DNA from: Saprospiraceae bacterium
Lineage (GTDB): Bacteria > Bacteroidota > Bacteroidia > Chitinophagales > Saprospiraceae
Direction: 5' to 3'
DNA length: 64,000 nt
Assembly (NCBI GenBank): GCA_016722285.1
Contig: JADKGI010000001.1
Location: forward strand, 1 to 64,000
Shown here: positions 40,126-50,391 of the stretch, piece after piece
Numbering within the stretch: the first letter of the stretch is position 1
Layout: each line of letters begins with the position of its first letter
Notes under the pieces: generated by a model
Database searches by the model: none
What the model was told of the DNA's origin: nothing
Seen by the model: only the letters and a program-made list of their open reading frames with translations
Made by a program: the position numbers and the translations under genes

Positions 40126-42579
40126 ATGAAAGTATTAAAATTTGGAGGTTCGTCAGTTGCCAGTGCGGACCGGATTCGAAATATTATATCTATTGTCAAA
40201 CCACGTATAGCCAGTGGTGAAAAATTGACCATCGTTTTTTCGGCCTTTGGTGGCATCACTGATATGCTTATTGAGATGAGTGAGTTGGCAAGTCAGGGCA
40301 AAAACAAATATATTGCTTTATATCACCAATTCAAAGACCGGCATTCTGTCGCAGCAAGAGAGTTGCTGTCTGAAGATAAATATTTTTCTTTGAATGTGGC
40401 AATGGACGAACATCATGAAACACTGAAAGACCTATTGAAAGGAATCTATCTGGTAAGAGAGGCATCCCCGCGGACAATGGACTATGTATTGAGTTTTGGG
40501 GAAAGAAATTCCAATTTCATAATTGCAGAAGCAATGAATGAAAGTGGTATTCAGGCCGAATTTCTGGATGCCCGTAAAATCATAAAAACAAATAAAGATT
40601 TCGGAAGTGCCAAAGTAAATTTTAAACTCACCGATCCGGCTATACAGAATTATTATAAAGAGCATAATGACAAAGTGCAGATAGTGACTGGTTTTATCGG
40701 ATCAGATATAGGGGGACTGACTACTACCCTTGGAAGAGGTGGATCAGATTATACAGCAGCTATACTGGCAGGGGCACTTCATGCCAGGGAGCTTGAAATA
40801 TGGACAGATGTGGACGGTGTACTTACCTGCGACCCCCGCAAGGTAAAACAGGCTTTTACAATTCCGCAGCTCAGTTATGCTGAAGCGATGGAGATGTCAC
40901 ATTTCGGGGCCAAAGTGATATATCCGCCTACCATTCAGCCAGCCCTGCGTAAAGGCATACCCATCTATATAAAAAATACATTTAATCCGGGTTTTGTAGG
41001 GACATTAATTCATAAGGAGCCTGATCCGACATTCAAATCAACTATTAAAGGAATCAGTTCGTTGTGTAATCTATCACTTATAAGATTGCAGGGGAGCGGC
41101 ATGATGGGAGTACCCGGTGTATCTGCCAGGCTTTTTACTGCTTTGGGCAGGGAAAAAGTCAACGTAATACTCATCACTCAGGCATCATCAGAACATTCTA
41201 TAAGCATAGCTGTAACTGACAAAGAAGCAAGAAAAGCCATATCTTCCATTTCTGAAGAATTTGAAAAAGAAATAGAAGACGGACTCATCGAGCCAGTAAA
41301 AGCGGAAGCTGACTTATGTGTGGTAGCTATCATAGGCGAGCAAATGAAAAATGTTCCCGGTGTAGCAGGGCGGCTTTTTGAATCACTCGGAAAAAACGGA
41401 ATCAACGTAATTGCCATTGCACAAGGCAGTTCAGAATTGAATATCTCCTTTGTCATCAGCAAGCATGACGAAGCAAAAGCCTTGAATGCCATTCACGATT
41501 CTTTTTTTCTTTCTGATACCAAAAGAATCCACGTATTTATGATTGGCGTTGGTCTGATAGGTGGAACTTTACTCACCCAAATGCAGGAACAGGAAGAAGC
41601 ATTAAAAATTCACAATAGCCTCAGGATAAAAGTATGCGGACTTGCTAATACAAAAAAAATGATATTTAATGAGAATGGAATAAATCTGCAAACATGGAGG
41701 CAAGAGCTAAAAGAAAATGATCTGCCATCTGATATAAATGCATTTGCGGATAAGATGATAAAAATGAATCTTTCTAATTCTATTTTTATAGATAACACAG
41801 CTGATGGAAATATTCCGGATTTATATGAAAAAATATTCAAATCAAGTATATCCATAGCGACACCAAACAAAATAGCCGCATCATCTGCTTATGAGAATTA
41901 TAACTTCCTGAAGCAACTGGCAAAGAAGAATAATGTCCAGTTCTTATTTGAAACAAATGTAGGTGCCGGCCTCCCTGTCATTTCGACTCTTCGCAATCTG
42001 ATACATAGTGGTGACCGTATCCTAACTATTGAAGCCGTTCTTTCAGGGTCAGTTTCCTATATTTTTAATAATTTTGATGGCAGCAGACCATTCAGCACAC
42101 TCGTGAAAGAAGCTAAAGAACTGGGATACACTGAGCCGGATCCGAGAGATGATCTGTCCGGTGCAGATGTCAAAAGAAAAATTACTATCCTGGCTCGTGA
42201 GTCAGGATATCAGGTTGAGTCTAATGAAGTAGTTATTCGCCCGATTTTGCCTGAATCATGTATGGAGGCAAAAAGTGTTGAAGAATTCTTTGTCGCTCTT
42301 GAAAAGGAAGATGCTCATTTCAGTGAATTACTGAACAAGGCAAAATCGCAAAACGGAGTACTCAGGTTTGTAGCCAAAGCTCAGGATGGTAATGTCACTT
42401 GTGGTGTGGAATTTGCCGGCTCCGACAGTCCGTTTTACAATCTGGGAGGAAGTGACAATATGATTGTATTTACCACTCAGAGATACAAGCAGAGGCCACT
42501 CGTAGTCCGTGGCCCGGGTGCCGGAGCAGAAGTAACAGCAGCAGGTATTTTTGCAGAGATCATCAGTGCGGGTAGTTAA
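40126..42579 (+). CDS. thrA: Bifunctional aspartokinase/homoserine dehydrogenase
   Basis: The 817-residue fusion carries the first and third steps from aspartate to homoserine. The aspartokinase domain begins MKVLKFGGSSVASADRI and includes GRGGSDYTAAILAGAL. Two ACT-like regulatory segments follow (VPGVSARLF and VPGVAGRLF, about residues 325 and 405). Homoserine dehydrogenase starts at about 465 with FMIGVGLIGGTLL and has ETNVGAGLPVI and KELGYTEPDPRDDLSGADVKRK. The length matches ThrA of enterobacteria. thrB follows after 26 bp. Feedback inhibition by threonine is expected for the family. Confidence 0.96.
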   Translation: MKVLKFGGSSVASADRIRNIISIVKPRIASGEKLTIVFSAFGGITDMLIEMSELASQGKNKYIALYHQFKDRHSVAARELLSEDKYFSLNVAMDEHHETLKDLLKGIYLVREASPRTMDYVLSFGERNSNFIIAEAMNESGIQAEFLDARKIIKTNKDFGSAKVNFKLTDPAIQNYYKEHNDKVQIVTGFIGSDIGGLTTTLGRGGSDYTAAILAGALHARELEIWTDVDGVLTCDPRKVKQAFTIPQLSYAEAMEMSHFGAKVIYPPTIQPALRKGIPIYIKNTFNPGFVGTLIHKEPDPTFKSTIKGISSLCNLSLIRLQGSGMMGVPGVSARLFTALGREKVNVILITQASSEHSISIAVTDKEARKAISSISEEFEKEIEDGLIEPVKAEADLCVVAIIGEQMKNVPGVAGRLFESLGKNGINVIAIAQGSSELNISFVISKHDEAKALNAIHDSFFLSDTKRIHVFMIGVGLIGGTLLTQMQEQEEALKIHNSLRIKVCGLANTKKMIFNENGINLQTWRQELKENDLPSDINAFADKMIKMNLSNSIFIDNTADGNIPDLYEKIFKSSISIATPNKIAASSAYENYNFLKQLAKKNNVQFLFETNVGAGLPVISTLRNLIHSGDRILTIEAVLSGSVSYIFNNFDGSRPFSTLVKEAKELGYTEPDPRDDLSGADVKRKITILARESGYQVESNEVVIRPILPESCMEAKSVEEFFVALEKEDAHFSELLNKAKSQNGVLRFVAKAQDGNVTCGVEFAGSDSPFYNLGGSDNMIVFTTQRYKQRPLVVRGPGAGAEVTAAGIFAEIISAGS

Positions 42580-42605
42580 ATTTTAAGTAAAATAATAGAT
42601 TAATT

Positions 42606-43541
42606 ATGGGTAAGCCAGGTATTAAAGTTTTTGCACCGGCATCTGTGGCTAACGTAGCAGTAGGATTTGACATTTTGGGGTTTGCTTTAGAATCCCCCGG
42701 TGATGAAATCATTGTCCGTGAAGGTACCAAACCAGGCTTGATCATTACGGAGATACAGGGAGCCGGAGGTAAGTTACCTTACGACATCATGAAAAATACT
42801 GCTGGCTATGCTGCGTATCGATTGCTGGAGCATTTAGGTGAAGCTGACCGACCACTTGAAATGGAAATACATAAAAAGATGCCTTTCGGAAGTGGTCTTG
42901 GCTCTTCGGCTGCCAGTGCTGCAGGTGGCGTATTTGCTGTCAATGAATATCTCCGCACCGGATTGAGCAAATATGATATCCTGAGATTTGCGGTAGAAGG
43001 TGAGCAAATAGCTGATGGTGCTTTTCATGCAGACAATGTAGGCCCTTCATTACTAGGTGGTATGTTGCTGATCAGAGACAACGATACACTAGATGTTAAA
43101 AAGTTGCATATACCCCACGGATTATGTGCAGCGGTAATATATCCCCATGTTGAAGTGCTCACGAGAGAATCGCGTGGGATACTAAAAAAGGAGGTTTCAT
43201 TCAAAGATGTGATTAAGCAAACCGGTAATCTCGGTTCTTTTGTAGCAGGTATGTACACATCGGATTTCGATTTAATTTCGAGATCATTGCAGGACCTATT
43301 GGTCGAACCTCAACGTGCACATTTGATACCCCATTTTTATGAAATGAAAGTGCTGGCTTTGAATGCCGGATCTCTCGGTTTCAGTATTAGTGGGGCCGGA
43401 CCGTCCATGTTTGCTTTGTGCAACAACAGTGGTATAGCAGAAGCAGTAACAGAAGTTGCTGAAAAATTATTCAAACTCAAAAAAGTGCCGGTCACAACCT
43501 ATCTATCCAAAATAAACCATGAGGGGGCTATCAGGTTTTGA
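42606..43541 (+). CDS. thrB: Homoserine kinase
   Basis: This GHMP kinase of 311 residues phosphorylates homoserine. It begins KVFAPASVANVAVGFDILGFAL, and the ATP loop is KMPFGSGLGSSAASAAGG (about residues 88-105). The C-terminal GAGPSMFAL motif is present near 265. It follows thrA in one operon. thrC, usually next, is absent; the following gene is on the other strand and unrelated. Confidence 0.95.
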   Translation: MGKPGIKVFAPASVANVAVGFDILGFALESPGDEIIVREGTKPGLIITEIQGAGGKLPYDIMKNTAGYAAYRLLEHLGEADRPLEMEIHKKMPFGSGLGSSAASAAGGVFAVNEYLRTGLSKYDILRFAVEGEQIADGAFHADNVGPSLLGGMLLIRDNDTLDVKKLHIPHGLCAAVIYPHVEVLTRESRGILKKEVSFKDVIKQTGNLGSFVAGMYTSDFDLISRSLQDLLVEPQRAHLIPHFYEMKVLALNAGSLGFSISGAGPSMFALCNNSGIAEAVTEVAEKLFKLKKVPVTTYLSKINHEGAIRF

Positions 43542-43557
43542 TTAGCGTAACCGGATA

Positions 43558-44109
43558 TTAAAAAATTTTTGGAATAAAATTTTCTCCATTAACAACAGAT
43601 GCTGAATTGCCGGTAGCCCGAATAACAAATAATCGTTCATTTTCTGCAAACCTCTCGCTTCCGCCATCAGCTCTTAAAAATGCAATTGCACCATAAACTT
43701 TGTATTGGCTATACTCCTGCATCCACTCTCGGGCATGTTTTAATTTTGATATAAAATCTTTCACATCCTGAGTCTTAAGTGTTGTTTTGACTTCAACGAT
43801 GACGATTTCCTGACCATTGTGAGCAATGATGTCAAACTCAAAATTTTTACCGTTATGGAAGCCCTTCCTTCGCATAGAAGTATCATGAACATTCATACCT
43901 TTAGACCTCAATAATTTAATTAAATCACCTTCTACGAGGCTTTCCATAAGCTTGCCCCATTGACCTTCGAAGAGGTCAAAAGCAGACTTTATCCGTTTAT
44001 CTGTCTGTTTGAACTTGGCATCTGTTTCTTTGAACATGGCATCTGTTTCTCTTTGAGAAAGAGCGAGTTCTTTGAGTAGTTGCTTTATTTCCTGAATTTC
44101 TACTTCCAT
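43558..44109 (-). CDS. Coiled-coil protein with PD-(D/E)XK nuclease-like domain
   Basis: The 183-residue protein starts with a charged helix containing near-repeats (FKETDAKFKQTDKRIK, about residues 26-41). The C-terminal part carries FEFDIIAHNGQEIVIVEVKTTL (about 95-116), the D...ExK arrangement of restriction-type nuclease folds. Such proteins are common in Bacteroidota and cyanobacteria, often related to DUF3782; their function is unknown. It converges with thrB (16 bp between stops) and is separated from argH by 100 bp. Confidence 0.7.
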   Translation of the reverse strand: MEVEIQEIKQLLKELALSQRETDAMFKETDAKFKQTDKRIKSAFDLFEGQWGKLMESLVEGDLIKLLRSKGMNVHDTSMRRKGFHNGKNFEFDIIAHNGQEIVIVEVKTTLKTQDVKDFISKLKHAREWMQEYSQYKVYGAIAFLRADGGSERFAENERLFVIRATGNSASVVNGENFIPKIF

Positions 44110-44209
44110 ACAAAAAATATCATTTAATATTCTAACTCATTTCTATTTTAGATAGTTCCATCGTTTTCACCAAAGATTTTGAGCTTTTGCGATTATATTA
44201 TCACTGAAA

Positions 44210-45529
44210 TCACGAAGATATTTTAAGTTTCATCATCACCTTTTCCATCTCAGCTATTATTTCATCATTGCACAACCTATAGACGCTACCTTCGTGCGGA
44301 TGGGTGGGTATTTCAGCTTTTTCGGCACTAAAATTAAAGGTGCCATCAGCGACCTGATTGCCTATGATTTTGTAGGCATCCCTGAATGGAACTCCTGAAG
44401 TAACCAGCTGATTGACCGCATCGACGGTGAATAGATAGGTATATTTCTTATCAGTCAGAATGTCTTCTTTTATTTTGATATTAGCTATCATCAGATGTGC
44501 CATTTTAATACAGAATATCAGTTCATCAATCGCTGGAAACAGAATTTCCTTAGTCAACTGCATCTCCCTATGATAACCGGAAGGTAGATTGGCGCAAAGC
44601 AGATTTAGCTCGTTGGGCAGTGACTGAATCCGGTTGCACTTACCGCGTATGAGTTCAAATACATCGGGATTTCGCTTGTGCGGCATGATCGAACTTCCTG
44701 TCGTCAGATGCTCCGGAAAAGAAATGAATCCAAAATGCTCATTCATATACAGGCAACAGTCCATACTCAATCTCGCCAGAGTAGCCGCAATAAAAGACAT
44801 ACCTGAGGCCATCGCTTTTTCGCCCTTTCCCCTTCCAGTCTGGGCATTAACAGCATTCCAGTTGAGGGTCTCAAAACCAAGAAGGTCTGTGGTCATCTGT
44901 CGGTCCAGAGGAAATGTACTCCCATAACCAGCACCAGAGCCCAACGGATTTCTATTGATGATCTTCAATGCTCCCACTATCATCTCCATATCATCTACAA
45001 AACTTTCGGCATAGGCACCAAACCAGAGCCCAAAACTCGAAGGCATAGCGAGTTGCAGGAGGGTATATCCGTGCAGGCCGCTATCTTTATAGGTATTGCT
45101 TTTTGAAATCAGCAAATCAAAAAGGGATTTTAATTCCTTAGATATTTCGCCGATTTTTGCTCGCAGGTATAGTTTTATGTCGAGTGCTACCTGATCATTT
45201 CGTGAGCGTCCGCTATGGATTTTTTTACCCGCATCCCCTATTTTTTGTGTGAGAAGGTATTCCACCTGAGAGTGCACATCTTCAGCATCGTCATTTATGA
45301 TAAACACACCTTTCCTGATATCCAGAAGTATTTCTTCAAGACCCTGGACCACTTCTTTCAATTCTGTTGCGCCCAATAGGCCTACTTTGCCGAGCATCTT
45401 AGCATGTGCGATAGAACCCATCACATCATATTCGGCAAGGACAATATCAAATTCCTTATCCCTTCCCACAGTAAACAAATCCACCAGATTATCAGGAGTC
45501 TGCCCTTCTTTTTTTTGCCAGATTTTCAT
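44210..45529 (-). CDS. argH: Argininosuccinate lyase
   Basis: This 439-residue enzyme of the fumarase superfamily releases arginine and fumarate, the last step of the pathway. GSSIMPHKRNPDVFELIRGK (about residue 275) is the family signature with the catalytic Ser, and HSGRSRNDQVALD (about 105) holds the active-site His. Its ATG overlaps the stop of the upstream deacetylase by four bases. It is the last gene of the arginine operon. Confidence 0.95.
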   Translation of the reverse strand: MKIWQKKEGQTPDNLVDLFTVGRDKEFDIVLAEYDVMGSIAHAKMLGKVGLLGATELKEVVQGLEEILLDIRKGVFIINDDAEDVHSQVEYLLTQKIGDAGKKIHSGRSRNDQVALDIKLYLRAKIGEISKELKSLFDLLISKSNTYKDSGLHGYTLLQLAMPSSFGLWFGAYAESFVDDMEMIVGALKIINRNPLGSGAGYGSTFPLDRQMTTDLLGFETLNWNAVNAQTGRGKGEKAMASGMSFIAATLARLSMDCCLYMNEHFGFISFPEHLTTGSSIMPHKRNPDVFELIRGKCNRIQSLPNELNLLCANLPSGYHREMQLTKEILFPAIDELIFCIKMAHLMIANIKIKEDILTDKKYTYLFTVDAVNQLVTSGVPFRDAYKIIGNQVADGTFNFSAEKAEIPTHPHEGSVYRLCNDEIIAEMEKVMMKLKISS

Positions 45530-46620
45530 AATATCACTTTATCAATTATATGAATATAATCTTCAATACCTTTTTCTATTTCATTCAGAAATATAAATTC
45601 ATTTGCAGTATGACTGCGAGCTGAATCCCCCGGGCCCATCTTAAGAGCCGGCATACCTACCAGCGCTTTGTCTGAGGTGGTCGGAGATCCATACATCTTT
45701 TTGCCCTTACTTAGCCCAGCCTGAACGATGGGGTGATTTTCAGGTATCATACTTGATCTGATACGTTTACTCCTTGGATTTATTTCTGCAAGTACATTTT
45801 TACTTATGGTCTCCAGGATTTCATCAAATGAATACAGCTCATTTACCCTGATGTCCGTAATAAAGGTGCAAGTGTCAGGTACCACATTATGCGCTTTATT
45901 TATTGTCTCTATACTCGTGACAGTCATTTTGACAGGGCCAAGAAAAGGAGATATCTGTTCAAATCTATAGTTTTCGATCCATTTAATATCTTCCACAGCT
46001 TTGTAAAGTGCATTATCCCCTTCTTCTCTGGCTGCATGGCCTGACCTTCCTTTTGAAGTACAATCGAGGACCATCAAACCTTTTTCTGCGACAGCCATTT
46101 GCATGAGGGTTGGCTCTCCTATGATGCCAAAATCATCCGGATTTTGTCCCAAAGGATGAAACATTTTCGATTCTTTTATAAAAAGTTCCATGCCATTAAT
46201 GCCTGATATTTCTTCTTCAGCAGTAGCTGCGTAACATATATTGTACTTCAGATCATTTTTACCATAATAGTATAAAAAAACAGCCAGCAGAGAAACCAGA
46301 CTTCCCCCGGCATCATTACTCCCCAGACCATATAACTTTTCATTTTCTATTTTAGGATTGAATGGATCCCTGGTATATCCTGGATTTGGCTTGACCGTAT
46401 CGTGATGCGAGTTAAGCAATATAGTTGGTTTTGATGGGTCAAATGACTCATTGTATGCAAAAACATTATTTTTAATCCGCCTGGCAGTAATACCCTGATT
46501 ATTTAAGAAATAGAAAATCAAATCAGCAGTTTTCTCTTCTTCCTGGCTCAATGATGGAATGGCAATAAGATCCGTAAGCAGAAATATAGCTGTATTTATA
46601 AGTTGTGAAATCCCTTTCAT
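45526..46620 (-). CDS. argE: M20 deacylase of the arginine pathway (acylcitrulline/acylornithine)
   Basis: The 364-residue metallopeptidase has the M20 motifs: LLNSHHDTVKPNPGYTRDPF (first zinc ligands, about residue 70), GSNDAGGSLVS and ATAEEEISGI (catalytic Glu, about 135). In pathways using acylornithine carbamoyltransferase it removes the acyl group from citrulline, not from ornithine. Given the neighbour argF', the substrate is more likely N-succinyl- or N-acetylcitrulline. It overlaps argB and argH by four bases each. Confidence 0.85.
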   Translation of the reverse strand: MKGISQLINTAIFLLTDLIAIPSLSQEEEKTADLIFYFLNNQGITARRIKNNVFAYNESFDPSKPTILLNSHHDTVKPNPGYTRDPFNPKIENEKLYGLGSNDAGGSLVSLLAVFLYYYGKNDLKYNICYAATAEEEISGINGMELFIKESKMFHPLGQNPDDFGIIGEPTLMQMAVAEKGLMVLDCTSKGRSGHAAREEGDNALYKAVEDIKWIENYRFEQISPFLGPVKMTVTSIETINKAHNVVPDTCTFITDIRVNELYSFDEILETISKNVLAEINPRSKRIRSSMIPENHPIVQAGLSKGKKMYGSPTTSDKALVGMPALKMGPGDSARSHTANEFIFLNEIEKGIEDYIHIIDKVIL

Positions 46621-47408
46621 ACCTCTGATATTTTTGTACCGGAATGGCCTTTTGCCAATAAATCCAGATCATCTGCATGTCCTATAATCACACTTTCCAC
46701 TCCGCCATGTATTGTTCTGACAGCATTGTCTAATTTTGGAATCATGCCGGAATGGATAAGTCCATCTATTTTAAGCTCCTTGATGGTCTTTTCGTTGAGA
46801 TTTGGAATTACAGAATGGTCATCATTGACATCCATCAATACCCCTTTTTTTTCAAAACAATAGATAAGCCTTACGTCGTGATATGCACTTAAAGCTATAG
46901 CCACTTCTGAAGCTATCGTATCCGCATTTGTGTTGAGCAACTGCCCTTTGCCATCGTGTGATACCGGGGCGATGACTGGTGTCAGACCCTGAGTCAGCCA
47001 ATCCTGAAGTACATTAGCTTTCACTTCCACAACATCTCCAACAAACCCATAATTTATATCGCTGACCGGCCGTTTCTCTGCCAGAATCAGGCCTGCATCT
47101 GCACCACATACTCCCAAAGCCGGACATTGTAATGCATAAAGATCTGCCACTATATTTTTATTGATAAGTCCCGTATATACCATTGTTATAACATCAAGTG
47201 TAGGTTCATCAGTGATTCGTCGGCCATGGATCATTTTTTGAGGGATGTCAAGGGTTTCAGCTATTTGTGAAGCTATTTTACCGCCTCCATGTATAAGTAT
47301 TTTATGGCCTTTTATGGCAGCAAATTTTTTAAGAAAAGCATCAAGCGCTTCGGAATTGTCTATGATGTTGCCACCAATTTTTATTATTAATATCATTTCG
47401 TCTATCAC
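46617..47408 (-). CDS. argB: N-acylglutamate kinase
   Basis: This kinase of 263 residues phosphorylates the acylglutamate side chain. KIGGNIIDN near the N-terminus and ILIHGGGKIASQIAETL (about 36-52) bind ATP and substrate; GLTPVIAPVSHDGKGQLLNTNADTIASEVA is the conserved centre. A second Met four codons inside is an alternative start. It overlaps argE by four bases. A 120-bp gap to the phosphosugar mutase upstream may hold a second promoter. Confidence 0.93.
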   Translation of the reverse strand: MIDEMILIIKIGGNIIDNSEALDAFLKKFAAIKGHKILIHGGGKIASQIAETLDIPQKMIHGRRITDEPTLDVITMVYTGLINKNIVADLYALQCPALGVCGADAGLILAEKRPVSDINYGFVGDVVEVKANVLQDWLTQGLTPVIAPVSHDGKGQLLNTNADTIASEVAIALSAYHDVRLIYCFEKKGVLMDVNDDHSVIPNLNEKTIKELKIDGLIHSGMIPKLDNAVRTIHGGVESVIIGHADDLDLLAKGHSGTKISEV

Positions 47409-47528
47409 GATTACCGAGTCTTTTCAATCTAATGACCTGATGCTCTTATAATAATTCTACTCTGCTAAAAAGTTTAGATTATCTAATAATACATGACTTT
47501 CTCTTTGAATTCCTGAGAACCTCATGTA

Positions 47529-49271
47529 TTATATGCCAAGATCCTTCAACATAGATGTTAGCTTTTTATCCAAATCAGATTCTACATCTTTAAACTTTTC
47601 TTTGGATGCCAGTGGTGCTTTAACACTGCAATAAAATTTGATCTTGGGCTCCGTGCCGGAAGGTCTTGCGGTGATAATGCTACCGTCTTCAGTAAAAAAC
47701 TGAAGCACATTGGATGATGGAAGGTCTATTTTTTCAGTTTCACCCGTTTTCATATTTAATGATACACCTCTTTTATAATCCTTTAGCATCGCTACCTTAT
47801 TTCCTCCCAATGCTGTTGGTGTGTTACTTCTGTAATTTTCCATCATAGCTTTGATCTCGTCCGCTCCTGCTTTGCCTTTTTTGGTAACAGAAATCAATTT
47901 TTCTTTATAAAATCCATACTCAACGTATAAATCAAGTAAGGTTTCGTACAGATTGCTGCCTTTATCTTTGTAATAAGCAGTTAATTCTGCAAACATACAA
48001 CAAGCTACCACAGCATCCTTATCGCGAGCATGCTCCCCGACCAGGTACCCATAGCTCTCTTCTCCGCCTACTACAAAGGTCTTCTTTCCTTCGAGTATTG
48101 TCATTACCTCACCAATATACTTAAAGCCTGTAAGTACATTGTAGCAGTCCACATTTTTGGATTCAGCCATTTTGTCTATCATATAGGATGTCACAATGGT
48201 TTTCATGATATATTGATTACCATCCAGTTTACCGGCCTTCTCCCAGACAGTAAGCATATAATTTACCAATAGACATAGTGCCTGATTGCCATTTAATAAT
48301 ATAAACTGACCTTCATCGTTTTTAATCGCTAAGCCTACCCTGTCAGCATCAGGATCTGTAGCTAAAACAAGATCTGCATTCACTGATTTTGCTTTAGCCA
48401 GTGCCAGTGTCAGGGCTTCAGCTTCTTCAGGATTGGGATATATGACGGTAGGAAAATTACCATCTGTTACCATTTGTTCTTCTACAAGGATTACATTTTC
48501 AAAACCAAACCTCTTCAGTGCCGGTGGCACCATGACCCCACCAGTACCGTGGATGGGTGAAAAAACAATCTTTAAATCTTTTTGCCTGTGTATGGCATCT
48601 CTGGAAACTGAAAGTTTTGCCATGGCTTCCAGATAAGCTTCATCGATTTCTTTTCCTATATATTCAATATTTGCTGAAACTCCATCAAAATGTATATCTT
48701 CTATATTGCTGATCTTGGCTACCTCATTCATAACCGCTTCATCATGAGGGGCTACGAATTGCCCTCCATCGGCGCCATAAGCTTTATAACCATTATATTC
48801 TTTGGGGTTGTGTGATGCGGTGAGCATGACGCCACTCTGGCAACCTAATTTTCTGATTGCAAATGAAAGCTCAGGTGTTGGTCTCAATCCTTCAAAAAAA
48901 TAAACGAAAATTCCGTTAGCTGAAAAAACGTCAGCAACCACTTTTGCCAGGGATGCGGAATTATTTCTATTATCATGTGCTATCACTACTTTGATTTGTT
49001 GGGCGGGATAAAGCACCTTAAGATAGTTACTCAATCCTTGCGTGGCCGCTCCAAAAGTATATTTATTGACACGATTGGAACCTGCTCCCATAATACCGCG
49101 TAAGCCTCCTGTCCCAAATTCCAGATCCCTGTAAAAAGCATCCGTTAATTCTGTAATATTCTTTTCATCAATCAAATGGCGGATCTCGGCTTTTACCGAT
49201 TCATCATAATTTCCGGTCAGCCATTTTTTAATTTTTTCTTTGATATTTGTATCCAAAGCCAGATCTTTCAT
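47529..49271 (-). CDS. Phosphosugar mutase (phosphoglucomutase type)
   Basis: The 580-residue protein is of the alpha-D-phosphohexomutase family, near PgcA in length. The phosphoserine loop is MLTASHNPKEYNGYKAYG (about 140), the magnesium loop DPDADRVGLA (about 305), the sugar-specificity loop GGEESYGY (about 400), and the phosphate site RPSGTEPKIKFY (about 535). It converts glucose-1-P and glucose-6-P or a related pair. It sits within the arginine gene run but has gaps of 162 and 120 bp on its two sides, so it may have its own promoter. Confidence 0.88.
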   Translation of the reverse strand: MKDLALDTNIKEKIKKWLTGNYDESVKAEIRHLIDEKNITELTDAFYRDLEFGTGGLRGIMGAGSNRVNKYTFGAATQGLSNYLKVLYPAQQIKVVIAHDNRNNSASLAKVVADVFSANGIFVYFFEGLRPTPELSFAIRKLGCQSGVMLTASHNPKEYNGYKAYGADGGQFVAPHDEAVMNEVAKISNIEDIHFDGVSANIEYIGKEIDEAYLEAMAKLSVSRDAIHRQKDLKIVFSPIHGTGGVMVPPALKRFGFENVILVEEQMVTDGNFPTVIYPNPEEAEALTLALAKAKSVNADLVLATDPDADRVGLAIKNDEGQFILLNGNQALCLLVNYMLTVWEKAGKLDGNQYIMKTIVTSYMIDKMAESKNVDCYNVLTGFKYIGEVMTILEGKKTFVVGGEESYGYLVGEHARDKDAVVACCMFAELTAYYKDKGSNLYETLLDLYVEYGFYKEKLISVTKKGKAGADEIKAMMENYRSNTPTALGGNKVAMLKDYKRGVSLNMKTGETEKIDLPSSNVLQFFTEDGSIITARPSGTEPKIKFYCSVKAPLASKEKFKDVESDLDKKLTSMLKDLGI

Positions 49272-49433
49272 ATACTACTTTTCAGATTATTAGTAAAATT
49301 ATTTTTTCTTTTGACGAAAAGTCAATAAAGCAAAATTAGTATTTTCCGTTAATAACTAACTTGTTGTTTATGATCTTTTATTAATTCATCCCCATATTTG
49401 GGCGGTAATGATCATTTTGAGACTTATTATTAA

Positions 49434-50390
49434 TCATGACTTACCTCGCAACAACTCACTCAACACTGCCTGAGCTGCCCAGACCCGATTGGCAGCCTGG
49501 TCCGTAGTAAGGCAATTGGAATGATCCAGAATTTCATCACTCAGCTCTACATTGCGCCTTACCGGAAGACAATGCATCGTATGTGCCTGATTGGTAAATG
49601 ACATATGATCTTTTGTCAGCATCCATCCATCTCCGCTCGTCAACACCTTACCATAGTCAGCGTATGAACTCCAGTTTTTAACATACACAAAATCTGCTCC
49701 CTCAAGTGCCTTGCTTTGATCATGGTTAATTTCAGCTCCTTCTGTAAACTCTTTGTTTAATTCGTATCCCTCAGGATGGGTAATGACAAACTCTGCTTCA
49801 CCCCAGGCATTGACCCATTGTGCAAAACTGTTTGCCACACATTGGGGTATCGGCTTGATATGGGGTGCCCAGGTCATCACTACTTTGGGTTTCTTTCCGC
49901 TTTTCCAATTCTCTTTTATGGTGATCAGATCAGTAAGACTTTGTAACGGATGGAGGGTCGCACTCTCAAGACTCAAAACAGGTATCCCACTATATTTCTG
50001 CAAATTGCTGATAACATGTTCTTTATAATCCAGAGATCTGTCCTTCAAACCCGGAAAGGTCCTCAATCCAATAATATCAAAATATTCACCAAAAATAGGA
50101 GCAGCATCTTTGATGTGTTCCACGGTACTTCCATTCATGACAGATCCTTCTTCAAATTCCAATTGCCAGTTATCAGTACCAACATTGAGGACATAACTAT
50201 CCATTCCCAGATTTTGGCCAGCTATCTGGGTGCTGATTCGCGTACGGAGACTGGGATTCATAAAAATCAGACCCAATCTTTTTCCCGCACCAATCGTTTT
50301 GTCCGCGAGTGGATTGTTCTTATATCTTAGTGCCAGATCTAACAATGCCGGAATGTCTGCCACATCATGGCTGGAAATAAAACTTTTCAT
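49434..50390 (-). CDS. argF': N-succinylornithine carbamoyltransferase (SOTCase-like)
   Basis: The 318-residue enzyme carbamoylates an acylated ornithine. FMNPSLRTRIST (residues 43-54) binds carbamoyl phosphate, and HCLPVRRN is the C-terminal substrate loop. Residue 90, in MNGSTVEHIKDA, is Val. Acetylornithine enzymes such as that of Xanthomonas have Glu there, while the Bacteroides fragilis succinylornithine enzyme has Pro. Replacement of Glu by small or nonpolar residues is reported to switch the substrate to succinylornithine. I therefore predict the succinyl route; this is inference from one residue and the taxon. It is not a plain ornithine enzyme. Confidence 0.88.
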   Translation of the reverse strand: MKSFISSHDVADIPALLDLALRYKNNPLADKTIGAGKRLGLIFMNPSLRTRISTQIAGQNLGMDSYVLNVGTDNWQLEFEEGSVMNGSTVEHIKDAAPIFGEYFDIIGLRTFPGLKDRSLDYKEHVISNLQKYSGIPVLSLESATLHPLQSLTDLITIKENWKSGKKPKVVMTWAPHIKPIPQCVANSFAQWVNAWGEAEFVITHPEGYELNKEFTEGAEINHDQSKALEGADFVYVKNWSSYADYGKVLTSGDGWMLTKDHMSFTNQAHTMHCLPVRRNVELSDEILDHSNCLTTDQAANRVWAAQAVLSELLRGKS

Positions 50391-50391
50391 A

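Noticed and set aside
49434..50390. Ordinary ornithine carbamoyltransferase
   Set aside because: Segment NPSLRTR is shared, but the LEFEEGSVMNG loop, the length and the operon with an M20 deacylase fit the acylornithine subfamily.
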